Positions 32,835 to 40,895 of a stretch of DNA of 64,000 nt are shown piece after piece. Each line of letters opens with the position of its first letter. Position 1 is the first letter of the stretch. The stretch comes from Desulfoluna spongiiphila. GTDB lineage: Bacteria; Desulfobacterota; Desulfobacteria; Desulfobacterales; Desulfolunaceae. The stretch is from NCBI RefSeq assembly GCF_900101345.1, contig NZ_FMUX01000019.1:1-64000 (forward strand), given 5' to 3'. The translations under genes were made by a program, and so were the position numbers. The notes under the pieces are model-generated. The model worked only from the letters and a program-made list of their open reading frames with translations. It was not told the origin of the DNA and did not search any database.

Positions 32835-35800
32835 ATGAAGAAACTCCTTTCCATAGGGCAGCTCGAATGGCTCAGGAATACCCTCCTGGCAGGCAGGGAC
32901 GACGAGAAGACCACCGTTTTGGTCTGCATGACAGGCTGCAGGGCATACGGGGCGAAAGAGGTGCTCGCCTCCATCGGTGAAGAGGTGGAAAAACAGGGAC
33001 TTTCGGGCCGTGTGGAGATCCGCGCCACAGGGTGCCACGGCTTTTGCGCCAAGGCGCCTGTGGTTGCCATCGAGCCCATGGGAATTCAGTACCAGGAGGT
33101 CGCTCCCGAGGACGCCTTTGATATCGTGACGGAAACGATGAAGGAAAACAGACTGGTGGACAGGCTCGCCTACAGGGACATCACCACGAACCAGCCGATA
33201 TTCTACAAGGACCGGATTCCTTTTTACAAAAAGCAGGTGCGACGCGTCCTGGCAAACTGCGGGAAGATCGATCCGACAAAGGTGGAGCACTATATCGCCT
33301 CTGGCGGGTATCGTGCCCTGGCCAGGGTGCTCGGCACCATGGCCCCCGAAGGGGTCATCGACGAGGTGACCGCAGCCAGGCTCAGGGGGCGGGGCGGGGC
33401 CGGTTATTCCACGGGTCTTAAGTGGTCGTATACAAGAAAAGCCAAGGGCTCGCCCAAGTACATCATCTGCAATGCGGATGAGGGGGACCCCGGTGCGTTC
33501 ATGGACAGGGCCATGCTTGAGGGCGATCCCCATTCCGTCATCGAAGGCCTCATGATCGGTGCGTATGCCATGGGGGCCGAGCACGGATACATCTACGTAA
33601 GGGAGGAATATCCCATTGCCGTTGAGCACCTGTCCGTTGCGATTCGGCAGCTGGAGGCCTTGGGGCTTCTCGGGGAAAACATTCTCGGAACAGGTTTTGA
33701 TTTTCACCTGTCCCTGAAAAAGGGGGCCGGTGCCTTTGTATGCGGTGAGGAGACCGCCCTCATCGCCTCCATTGAAGGGAAGCGGGGCATGCCGAACCCC
33801 AGGCCTCCCTTTCCGGCCCAGGAGGGGCTGGACCGGAAACCGTCCAACATCAACAACGTGGAAACCCTTGCCAATATTCCCCTGATCATCAACAACGGGG
33901 CGGCCTGGTACACTGAGGTGGGGACGGAAAAAAGCGGGGGCACCAAAATCTTCTCCCTTGCCGGGAAGGTCAACAACACCGGGCTGGTGGAGGTCCCCTT
34001 TGGCACCAGCATCCATGACATCATCTTTGATATCGGCGGGGGAATCCCAAAGGGAAGGAAATTTAAAGCGGTTCAGATGGGCGGCCCGGCAGGGGGGTGC
34101 ATCCCCGCGCAGCTCATCAACACGCCCGTCGATTACGAGACGATTTCGCGGCTGGGCGCAATCATGGGGTCCGGCGGCATGGTGGTGATGGACGAGAACA
34201 ACTGCATGGTGGAAATCGCCCGGTTCTTCCTTGGATTCACCCAGTCCGAGTCGTGCGGGAAGTGTGCCCCCTGCCGCCTGGGAACCACGCAGCTGCTCAA
34301 CATACTGACGCGGATAACGCAGAAAAAGGGGCGGCTCCGGGACCTTGACACCATCCGGGAGATCGGTGCCACCGTGACGGAAACCTCCCTTTGCGGGCTG
34401 GGACAGGCCTGTGCGAAACCGGCCCTATCCACCCTGAAGTACTTTGAGGCGGAGTACAGGGACCATATTTTAGAGCACCGGTGCGCCGGCGCCACATGCG
34501 ATGAGATCGTGATCTCCCCGTGCCAGCACGCCTGCCCGGCCGGTATCGATGTGCCGAACTACGTGGCCGCCATCGCCAAAGGGGAGTACCAAAAGGCCGT
34601 TGATATCATTCGGGAGCGGAATCCGTTTCCGGCGGTCTGCGGCAGGGTGTGCATTCATCCCTGTGAGTACAAGTGCAGGCGGGGAGAACTCGACGACCCG
34701 GTGGCGATCCGCTCCCTCAAACGGTTTGCCTCGGACTGGTATTTTAAGAACATCGGGCTTCCGGCAAGCCCCTTTCCTTTGACACGAAAGGAGAGGGTTG
34801 CCGTTGTGGGAGCAGGGCCGTCCGGTCTTTCCTGCGCCTATTTTCTGCGAAAGGCCGGATACGGAGTTACGGCCTTTGAAGCTCAGCCAAAGGGCGGAGG
34901 GATGCTCAGCATCGCCCTTCCGGAATTCAGGCTTCCGCCTGGGGTCATCGACGCGGAGGTCCGGTATATCGAATCCTGCGGTGTGGAGATTCGGTACAAC
35001 ACGCCGGTGGACTCGCGGCACACGGTGGATGATTTGATGACGGAGGGGTATGACGCCGTTTTTATCGCGGCGGGTGCCCAGACGAGCAAGAGAATCGGAA
35101 TCCCCGGTGAAGAGGAGGGGCTTGCCGGGCTGCACTATGGCCTTGGCTACCTGTGCGATGTGAGGAAGGGAAAGCTGAGCTCGTTTCAAGGAAAGACCGT
35201 TGTCATCGGTGGGGGAAATGTGGCCGTGGATGTTGCCAGGACATCCCTTAGAACCGGGGCCACCGATGTCCATCTCTTCTGCATGGAAGACAGGGACATG
35301 ATGCCCGCCTGGGAAAAGGAGGTGGCCGAGGCCCTGGAAGAAGGCGTCGTGATCAATCCGGCATGGGAACCCAAACGGATCATACATGACAGCCAAAAGG
35401 TGACAGGGATTGAGTTTGTCCGGTGCGTTTCGGTTTTTGACGAAGAGGGGAGGTTCAACCCGAAGAGCGACGAATCCGTTCGGCAGGTCATCGATGCGGA
35501 CCATGTCATCATTTCCATCGGCCAGGCCCCGGATACCTCTCTGCTTTCCGAAGACAGCCGGCTTGAGAGGGAACTCTGGGGAGCCCTTGCCATTGATGAA
35601 AACAGCCTTTCCACCAATATCCCCGGGGTGTTTGCAGGGGGGGATTTCACCTCCGGCCCCACCTTTGTGATACGGGCCATTGCATCGGGGCGGAGGGCCG
35701 CCATCGCCATCGGCAGATACCTGAAAGGGCTTAAAGGGCGCATTGAGATCGCAGACGAAAAGACCGACATGGCGGTGGATGCGGGGCTGGCCCTTGAAAG

Positions 35801-35960
35801 CGAAAAAGAGGGCGACAACCCGAGGGTGTGCGCAAGGCATGAGGACCCGTGCGATCGCATCAGGGATTTCCGTGAAGTTGAGATGGGGTTTACGGAAGAG
35901 GAGGCAATTCGCGAGGCCGTGAGATGCCTCCGGTGCGACCTTGAAAAGGAGAACAAATGA
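32835..35960 (+). CDS. NuoF-like NADH flavoprotein fused to GltD-like FAD/NADPH oxidoreductase
   Basis: A 1041-residue fusion. Residues 1-110 are a thioredoxin-like 2Fe-2S domain (CMTGC near 32, CHGFC near 64). Residues about 130-540 are NuoF, with GRGGAGYSTGLKW, NADEGDPGAF, GAGAFVCGEETAL and the 4Fe-4S SESCGKCAPCRLGT near 473. Residues about 560-1000 are a GltD/NfnB-like module. That module has two cysteine clusters (CQHACPAGIDVPNY, VCGRVCIHPCEYKC), an FAD site (VAVVGAGPSGLSCAY near 655), an NAD(P)-binding site (VVIGGGNVAVDVAR near 790) and GVFAGGDF. Two pyridine-nucleotide sites plus several FeS clusters in one chain are what a bifurcating or transhydrogenating enzyme needs; that is inference. 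Confidence 0.92.
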   Translation: MKKLLSIGQLEWLRNTLLAGRDDEKTTVLVCMTGCRAYGAKEVLASIGEEVEKQGLSGRVEIRATGCHGFCAKAPVVAIEPMGIQYQEVAPEDAFDIVTETMKENRLVDRLAYRDITTNQPIFYKDRIPFYKKQVRRVLANCGKIDPTKVEHYIASGGYRALARVLGTMAPEGVIDEVTAARLRGRGGAGYSTGLKWSYTRKAKGSPKYIICNADEGDPGAFMDRAMLEGDPHSVIEGLMIGAYAMGAEHGYIYVREEYPIAVEHLSVAIRQLEALGLLGENILGTGFDFHLSLKKGAGAFVCGEETALIASIEGKRGMPNPRPPFPAQEGLDRKPSNINNVETLANIPLIINNGAAWYTEVGTEKSGGTKIFSLAGKVNNTGLVEVPFGTSIHDIIFDIGGGIPKGRKFKAVQMGGPAGGCIPAQLINTPVDYETISRLGAIMGSGGMVVMDENNCMVEIARFFLGFTQSESCGKCAPCRLGTTQLLNILTRITQKKGRLRDLDTIREIGATVTETSLCGLGQACAKPALSTLKYFEAEYRDHILEHRCAGATCDEIVISPCQHACPAGIDVPNYVAAIAKGEYQKAVDIIRERNPFPAVCGRVCIHPCEYKCRRGELDDPVAIRSLKRFASDWYFKNIGLPASPFPLTRKERVAVVGAGPSGLSCAYFLRKAGYGVTAFEAQPKGGGMLSIALPEFRLPPGVIDAEVRYIESCGVEIRYNTPVDSRHTVDDLMTEGYDAVFIAAGAQTSKRIGIPGEEEGLAGLHYGLGYLCDVRKGKLSSFQGKTVVIGGGNVAVDVARTSLRTGATDVHLFCMEDRDMMPAWEKEVAEALEEGVVINPAWEPKRIIHDSQKVTGIEFVRCVSVFDEEGRFNPKSDESVRQVIDADHVIISIGQAPDTSLLSEDSRLERELWGALAIDENSLSTNIPGVFAGGDFTSGPTFVIRAIASGRRAAIAIGRYLKGLKGRIEIADEKTDMAVDAGLALESEKEGDNPRVCARHEDPCDRIRDFREVEMGFTEEEAIREAVRCLRCDLEKENK

Positions 35961-35961
35961 T

Positions 35962-36621
35962 ATGATCCGGGCCATTACACGACAAAAAACGGAAGAAGAG
36001 ATTGACCGGCTTCTGGACGGGTGTGCCAGGGTCTTCATTATCGGCTGCGGTACCTGCACGACCCTCACCCGCACCGGCGGCGAGCCCGAAGTCCTTGCCA
36101 TGAAGGAGCGGCTGTCCGGCGCAGGAAAACTCGTCACCGGGCATACGGTTGTGCCGGTGGCCTGTGATCACCTGACAGGAGAGATCCTTTCCGACCTCGG
36201 CAGCAGCATCTCCCAGGCCGATGCCCTGGTTGTCATGTCCTGTGCCTTCGGGGTCCAGACCATCGCAAGGCAGCTCAAGATGATGGTGGTCCCGGCACTG
36301 GACACCCTCTTTGTGGGCAAAGAGACGGCTCCCGGCGAGTACAACGAGATCTGTACACAGTGCGGGACCTGCATCATCGGCGAGACCGGAGGGATCTGCC
36401 CGGTGACGGCCTGCCACAAAGGGCTGGTCAACGGGCCGTGCGGCGGAACCGATAACGGAAAGTGCGAAATCGACAAGGAAAAGGATTGCGCCTGGACGCT
36501 GATCTACAATCGGCTGAAGGAGCTTGGGAAACTCGATCTCATGAGAAAATACCAGAAACCCAGGAATTGTCTCGGGGAGCCGTCCCCCGGCAAATCCAGG
36601 CTGCCTTTTGATGAAGGCTGA
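35962..36621 (+). CDS. metV: MetV, zinc/iron-sulfur partner of methylene-THF reductase
   Basis: A 219-residue protein of the MTHFR C-terminal (MetV) family. ATG 35962 lies behind AGGAG and one base after the upstream stop. Cysteine motifs: IIGCGTCTTL near residue 28 and CTQCGTCIIGETGGICPVTA near 131, with a further GPCGG near 160. In acetogens MetV binds MetF and supplies the iron-sulfur input to the flavin. The tight linkage to the NuoF-GltD fusion upstream suggests that this protein is the bridge between the nucleotide-oxidising module and MetF. Confidence 0.9.
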   Translation: MIRAITRQKTEEEIDRLLDGCARVFIIGCGTCTTLTRTGGEPEVLAMKERLSGAGKLVTGHTVVPVACDHLTGEILSDLGSSISQADALVVMSCAFGVQTIARQLKMMVVPALDTLFVGKETAPGEYNEICTQCGTCIIGETGGICPVTACHKGLVNGPCGGTDNGKCEIDKEKDCAWTLIYNRLKELGKLDLMRKYQKPRNCLGEPSPGKSRLPFDEG

Positions 36622-36657
36622 CCAATTTTGACCGTCTGCCACGGGCGAAGCCCGTAA

Positions 36658-36700
36658 GCGAATGTGGAATGGGCGAGGAACGAGCCCATGAAACATTCGC
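36658..36700. repeat. Variable-stem hairpin repeat with GAGGAACGAG core
   Basis: GCGAATGT and ACATTCGC form an outer stem, and TGGGC/GCCCA an inner stem, around GAGGAACGAG. It lies between metV and metF. Related cores are at 38527-38545 and 63042-63086. Confidence 0.6.
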
Positions 36701-36739
36701 GAACCCGAAACATTTCAACGGGAAAAGGAAAGACGCGTT

Positions 36740-37627
36740 ATGGCTTCCTTATTTAAACAGGCACTCGATTCGGGAAAATTTGTCGTTACCTGCGAGGTGG
36801 CACCGCCCAAGGGGACAAATCTGGCGACGATGGCTCACCATGTCGACCTTCTGAAAGATAAGGTGGATGCCATGAACCTTACCGATCATCAGAGCTCGGT
36901 GATGCGTTTCCCGTCCCTCGGGGCCGCCCTCCTTGTGAAAGAGATGGGCGGGGAGCCGATTCTGCAGATGACATGCAGGGATCGCAACCGGCTTGCGCTC
37001 CAGGCCGATCTTCTGTTCGCACACAGCCGGGGAATCAACAACGTGCTCTGCCTGACCGGAGATTCCGTGATGCTGGGCGATCACAAGGAGGCAAAGGGGG
37101 TTTTTGACCTTGATTCGAGCCAGCTTGTCATGGCGGTGAGGACATTGGAGAACGGGAAAGACTTAGGGGGAAGCGACTTGGAAGGCGGGATTTCGTTTTG
37201 TGCCGGTGCCATCGTGACCCCGGAAGCCAATCCCCTTGAGCCGCAGCTGATAAAATTTGAGAAGAAAATTGAGGCGGGTGCGGAATTTATCCAGACCCAG
37301 GCGGTGTTTGACATGGCTAAGTTCAAATCGTTTATGGACTATGCGCGCCAGTTTCCAGTGAAGGTGCTGGCAGGGGTCATACTCCTTACATCAGCACCCA
37401 TGGCCCGTTTTATGAACGCCAATATCGCAGGGGTGTACGTCCCATCGGATTTGATTGACGAAATGACCTCCGCTCCCAAGGGCGGAGCGTTGAAAAAGGG
37501 GATAGAGATAGCCGGTCGCATGATCAGGCAGATCCGTGAAGAGGAGATCTGTGACGGTGTCCATATCATGGCGATCGGCAAGGAAGAACTTGTACCGGAG
37601 ATTATGGCGGCGGCAGAGGTCCCATGA
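36740..37627 (+). CDS. metF: 5,10-methylenetetrahydrofolate reductase
   Basis: A 295-residue FAD-dependent TIM-barrel enzyme reducing methylene-THF to methyl-THF, or the reverse in acetate oxidation. Recognisable blocks: FVVTCEVAPPKGTNL near residue 14, DAMNLTDHQSSVMR near 43, LQMTCRDRNRLALQADLL near 76-93, NNVLCLTGDSVMLGDH near 100, and KIEAGAEFIQTQAVFD near 177. The length matches the short bacterial MetF that needs MetV. With MetV and the Nuo/GltD-type genes it makes the methyl branch of the Wood-Ljungdahl pathway or folate metabolism the likely context. Confidence 0.93.
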   Translation: MASLFKQALDSGKFVVTCEVAPPKGTNLATMAHHVDLLKDKVDAMNLTDHQSSVMRFPSLGAALLVKEMGGEPILQMTCRDRNRLALQADLLFAHSRGINNVLCLTGDSVMLGDHKEAKGVFDLDSSQLVMAVRTLENGKDLGGSDLEGGISFCAGAIVTPEANPLEPQLIKFEKKIEAGAEFIQTQAVFDMAKFKSFMDYARQFPVKVLAGVILLTSAPMARFMNANIAGVYVPSDLIDEMTSAPKGGALKKGIEIAGRMIRQIREEEICDGVHIMAIGKEELVPEIMAAAEVP

Positions 37628-37855
37628 TCACCGGCACGATAGGGCCTTAACGGATGATGCTTCTTTTATGCCCGGGAGTGTCAGGCAAACCCGTAAGGAA
37701 TAAATAAGGAGGGGTTGGTTAGATCGTGAGTACCTGAGCAGGGTTATGTGTTGAGAGCTTGTTGAATCTCCGGTGTCTGGTCTGTTTGCCCATTATGTAA
37801 CCGAACCCTGAAAGGGCATGGACGTTTTACCTCCGTTTGGGGAAAGGGGGAGATC
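37628..37855. other. Spacer before the PilZ gene
   Basis: No gene. An AAGGAGGGG run at 37707-37715 heads no ORF. The region presumably carries the PilZ promoter. Confidence 0.3.
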
Positions 37856-38137
37856 ATGAATGAAACAAAAGACAAAAGACACGAAGAGCGCAATGAGTTC
37901 GATACCCAGGTTGTGTTCACAGATGGTGCTTCCGACCACTACCACGATGCAATGATGTGCAATTTCAGTGAAGACGGCATGTGCTTCGAGTCTGACACAC
38001 CCATGGAGCCCGGCACAGAGCTTTGCATCAAAACGGTGAACTTTCCTTCCACCAACAAATGCAAGGTGGCATGGTGCCATAAAATCGGATCAGGGGATGA
38101 TGAGAAGTACGATATTGGTCTCAAATGTGAAATCTGA
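37856..38137 (+). CDS. PilZ-domain c-di-GMP-binding protein
   Basis: A 93-residue single-domain protein. Both c-di-GMP-binding motifs are intact: RHEER (RxxxR) near residue 8, and NFSEDG (D/N-x-S-x-x-G) near 41. A C-terminal PilZ barrel strand follows (CKVAWCHKIG). It probably binds c-di-GMP as a stand-alone adaptor. The degenerate paralogue at 28588 lies on the other side of the reductase cluster. Whether it relates to the EPS locus 10 kb away is not shown by the sequence. Confidence 0.85.
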   Translation: MNETKDKRHEERNEFDTQVVFTDGASDHYHDAMMCNFSEDGMCFESDTPMEPGTELCIKTVNFPSTNKCKVAWCHKIGSGDDEKYDIGLKCEI

Positions 38138-38231
38138 ATGCGAGGGTGTCGTTTCACATTCTGAAAATCAAGGGTTACGGCGAGGGAGGACTTTGCTGTG
38201 ACCCTTTTTTTAAAGATTGTTAAGGGCTTAG

Positions 38232-38477
38232 CCCGAATATTTCATGAGAAAACGATTGAACCAAGGCAATAAAGCGTTATTGCAGGTAGTTACTGTGAAA
38301 AAATTAAGGCATTTGTAAAATACAAAATGTAATTCACGGTTTTCTGCTCGATTTTCTCACCCTTCGGGCGAGCCGAGTGCACCCATCTTCTGCGTTATCA
38401 GAGCTTTGAGGTAAACAACTACATCTGCAGCTCTGATGCCTTGAATATGGGTGCACTCGACTCGTGAAATATCCGGG
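38232..38477. mobile_element. YTAR-inserting MITE, full copy 3 (about 246 bp)
   Basis: Begins CCCGAATATTTCATGAG and ends CTCGTGAAATATCCGGG, so the first 17 bases are nearly perfect inverted repeats of the last 17. It is flanked on both sides by TTAG. The sequence is nearly identical to 20812-21055. Confidence 0.82.
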
Positions 38478-38526
38478 TTAGGTGAAAAATAAATATACAC
38501 GCCACACATGAATGCCGCTGTGATTT

Positions 38527-38620
38527 AACCCGAGGAACGAGGGTTAAAGCGCAGCGGTAACCAGCTTTCAAGGTGGCTCACCTTGCCGCCGGAGGCATCG
38601 CTTTTGTCTGTTTTATTTTT
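38527..38620. repeat. Composite of two dispersed repeats
   Basis: AACCCGAGGAACGAGGGTT (38527-38545) is a GAGGAACGAG-core hairpin. The GCTTTCAAGGTGGCTCACCTT block (38564 on) with CCGCCGGAGGC is the second family; its AAGGTG/CACCTT arms form a small hairpin, and the T-rich tail that follows could act as a terminator for either flanking gene. Confidence 0.6.
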
Positions 38621-38629
38621 GTACCGTCC

Positions 38630-40231
38630 CTAGCGCATTTGGGGAGGGGCTTTGTGTGTCCGACAGCTGGCAATGCCTAATTTCTTCATTTTGCTCGCAA
38701 GGGTCGTTCTCGGGAGGCCGAGTCGGGCCGCAGCTCCGCCTTCTCCCCCCACCTGGTGGTTGCAGATTTTTAAAGCGGCCTCTATGTATTCTTTATTCAG
38801 TTGATTCAGCGTCATGATTTGATCGGGTGCGGTTATGCTCTCGAAACCCGCGACAGCCAGTCGAGATGGGGCGGAAAGAGTTCCTGGGCAGGGAGCTGTA
38901 TGGGCTTCAGGGTTTAATATACTTTGAAAGGAGACGGCACCGCTGCCGAGAATCATCCATCGCTCTATCACATTTTCCAGTTCACGGATATTGCCGGGCC
39001 AGTCATATGCAGAAAGGGCAAGCAGATCAAAATTGTTGGGCACCGGTCTGCCCGGAAGGTTCATTTCCCGGGATTTTTTTTTGATCAGGTACGAAACAAG
39101 GTCAGGTATATCCTGTTTCCGTTTCCTTAGTGGTGGAATATGGAGAGGAAACACATTCAGGCGGTACCACAGGTCCTGACGGAATGAGCCCACCTTCACC
39201 ATTTCCTCTAAATTGCGGTGGGTTGCGCAGACAATCCGTATATCAAGAGGAATCACTTTAGGGCCCCCGACCCTTACGATTTCACGGTGTTGCAAAAGGC
39301 GCAGGAGCTTTACCTGGGCGCTCAAAGAGAGCTCCCCGATCTCATCAAGAAAAACCGTGCCCTTATCCGCGATTTCAAAGGTCCCGATTTTCCTGGCCTG
39401 GGCGCCGGTAAAAGCTCCCTTTTCATGGCCGAACAACTCGCTTTCAATGAGGGATTCGGGGATGGTGCCGCAGTCAATTTTGATAAATGGGTTTTCCCTT
39501 CTGTTGGACAGGTTGTGGATCGCATTGGCAATGACGTCCTTGCCCACACCGGTCTCCCCGGTAATCACGATGGAGCTGTCCAGGGACGCCACTTTTTGGA
39601 CATTGCCCATGACCTCCCTTAAACCGCCTTTGTCACCAATGACTTTATGTTGACAGTCTCCCCGCAGTTTGTTGGCAAGTTCGCGTTTCTGGGTGAGATA
39701 CTGGTCGTTGATCTCAACGAGTCTGTGATGTCTCATCCAGTTGGACATGGCCAGGGCCAGTGGGGACTTGAGCAGATCGAAGAGGGCTTTATCGGCTTTG
39801 TCGTATGGGATGTCATCACTTCGGGTGGCCACCAGCCCGCCGATACGGTCTTTGTTATGGACCAGGGGCACGCCTATGTACCGTTCGCTTTTTCCCGTAT
39901 GCAATGCATAGGCGGTTGCCAGTGGGTCCAAAGCCGGGTCATTGATGACAATCACGGACTCGGCATCGTTGAAGACGGTATCGATATAACCGACAGCATT
40001 GTCGATGACCAGCTGCTCCGGAAGGTGTGCTTTTTTATTCGGTGAAACAGCGTGCCCAAGGCGCTGGAACCTGTTTTTAGGGACATCATAATAGATGAGG
40101 GCCAGTTCATCCAAATGGATATGATCTTTTAAAAAAACGAAAAGGTCTGTGATAACGATATTCATATCAAGATTTTTGCTGATAATGTTTACCGCTTGTT
40201 TGTAGACTTCAAAGTGTTTCGCATGATTCAT
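38630..40231 (-). CDS. Sigma54-dependent transcriptional activator (GAF-AAA+-Fis HTH)
   Basis: A 533-residue enhancer-binding protein. The N-terminal GAF-like sensor domain covers about residues 10-170. The central AAA+ domain has Walker A GETGVGKDV near 224 and the sigma54-contact loop GAFTGA near 272, both intact, plus DEIGELSLSAQ after it. The C-terminal Fis-type HTH is LPRTTLASKMKKLGI near 505. ATG 40231 was chosen; the frame is open further upstream but runs into the repeat end. The expected target is the aldehyde dehydrogenase promoter at 40825, with upstream sites at 40691 and 40723. The inducer is unknown. Confidence 0.9.
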   Translation of the reverse strand: MNHAKHFEVYKQAVNIISKNLDMNIVITDLFVFLKDHIHLDELALIYYDVPKNRFQRLGHAVSPNKKAHLPEQLVIDNAVGYIDTVFNDAESVIVINDPALDPLATAYALHTGKSERYIGVPLVHNKDRIGGLVATRSDDIPYDKADKALFDLLKSPLALAMSNWMRHHRLVEINDQYLTQKRELANKLRGDCQHKVIGDKGGLREVMGNVQKVASLDSSIVITGETGVGKDVIANAIHNLSNRRENPFIKIDCGTIPESLIESELFGHEKGAFTGAQARKIGTFEIADKGTVFLDEIGELSLSAQVKLLRLLQHREIVRVGGPKVIPLDIRIVCATHRNLEEMVKVGSFRQDLWYRLNVFPLHIPPLRKRKQDIPDLVSYLIKKKSREMNLPGRPVPNNFDLLALSAYDWPGNIRELENVIERWMILGSGAVSFQSILNPEAHTAPCPGTLSAPSRLAVAGFESITAPDQIMTLNQLNKEYIEAALKICNHQVGGEGGAAARLGLPRTTLASKMKKLGIASCRTHKAPPQMR

Positions 40232-40275
40232 GGAGGTTCTATTGCCTTCACTGGTTTGGGAACCCCTGATTTGCA

Positions 40276-40302
40276 GGGCACTCGACTCGTGAAATATCCG
40301 GG
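40276..40302. repeat. Solo right terminus of the YTAR MITE
   Basis: The 27 bases GCACTCGACTCGTGAAATAT plus CCGGG match the right ends of the copies at 20812 and 38232, followed by TTAA. Only the terminus remains. Confidence 0.75.
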
Positions 40303-40690
40303 TTAAGGCCGTGGTTTGTGGAAGGCGAGCACGTTGTGGAAACATGCCCCACCTGTACCTGTCCTTGTTTTTTTCCGTGTCATGGCACCCCTTCATGCAT
40401 GCGTTTGAATGCGCAAAAACCATTGATACCCTGCGCCTTCATGTGGGCACCATGCTACTTTTTACTGGCTTGGCCTCTACATATCAATACGTCAGATTAT
40501 CTTCTTTGATGCCTTGCTGTCAAACGATTGGATTCGGTCACCGGGTGGGTTGTTTCAGCCCGTACATCCCATGTTTAAGAGCCATGGGGCATGGTATGGC
40601 ATCGGTTGCTTTACTCGTGCAAGGCCTCCGCAATAAGCGTTCAAGATTGTTCATCGTGGCTTTCGGGTTGGGGCGGCTGTTGGTTGTTGA

Positions 40691-40736
40691 GACGATATAT
40701 CGTCAGTGAGGGCGGCGTGATTGGCGATGGATCGTC
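40691..40736. promoter_or_regulatory. Two upstream activator sites (GACGAT-N2-ATCGTC type)
   Basis: GACGATATATCGTC (40691-40704) is a perfect palindrome, and GGCGATGGATCGTC (40723-40736) is a near match to the same site. Centres lie 32 bp apart and about 90-130 bp upstream of the sigma54 promoter, the usual distance for enhancer sites of a GAF-AAA+ activator. Confidence 0.65.
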
Positions 40737-40824
40737 AGCACCTGTTGTCTTAAAGTATTTTGAATCCTTGTGTGAAAGGCTGAATTTGGTATTATTGTGG
40801 CTTGTTAAGTGTAATTCCTGTTTC

Positions 40825-40839
40825 TGGTACAAACCTTGC
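40825..40839 (+). promoter_or_regulatory. Sigma54 (-24/-12) promoter of the aldehyde dehydrogenase gene
   Basis: TGGTACAAACCTTGC matches the TGGCAC-N5-TTGC consensus with one mismatch. The invariant GG (40826-40827) and GC (40838-40839) are separated by exactly 10 bases. The start codon is 57 bases downstream. Confidence 0.75.
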
Positions 40840-40895
40840 CTTTCCTTTTGGCTTACGCTGATTTGCGTGAATCATCTATTGAACAGGGAGCACCA

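Noticed and set aside
34470..36137. 555-codon minus-strand frame
   Set aside because: It is a shadow of the NuoF-GltD and MetV genes in high-GC DNA, with Pro/Gly/His-rich composition and no motif.
40311..40709. 132-codon plus-strand ORF upstream of the aldehyde dehydrogenase gene
   Set aside because: It overlaps regulatory palindromes and has no family features or ribosome-binding site.
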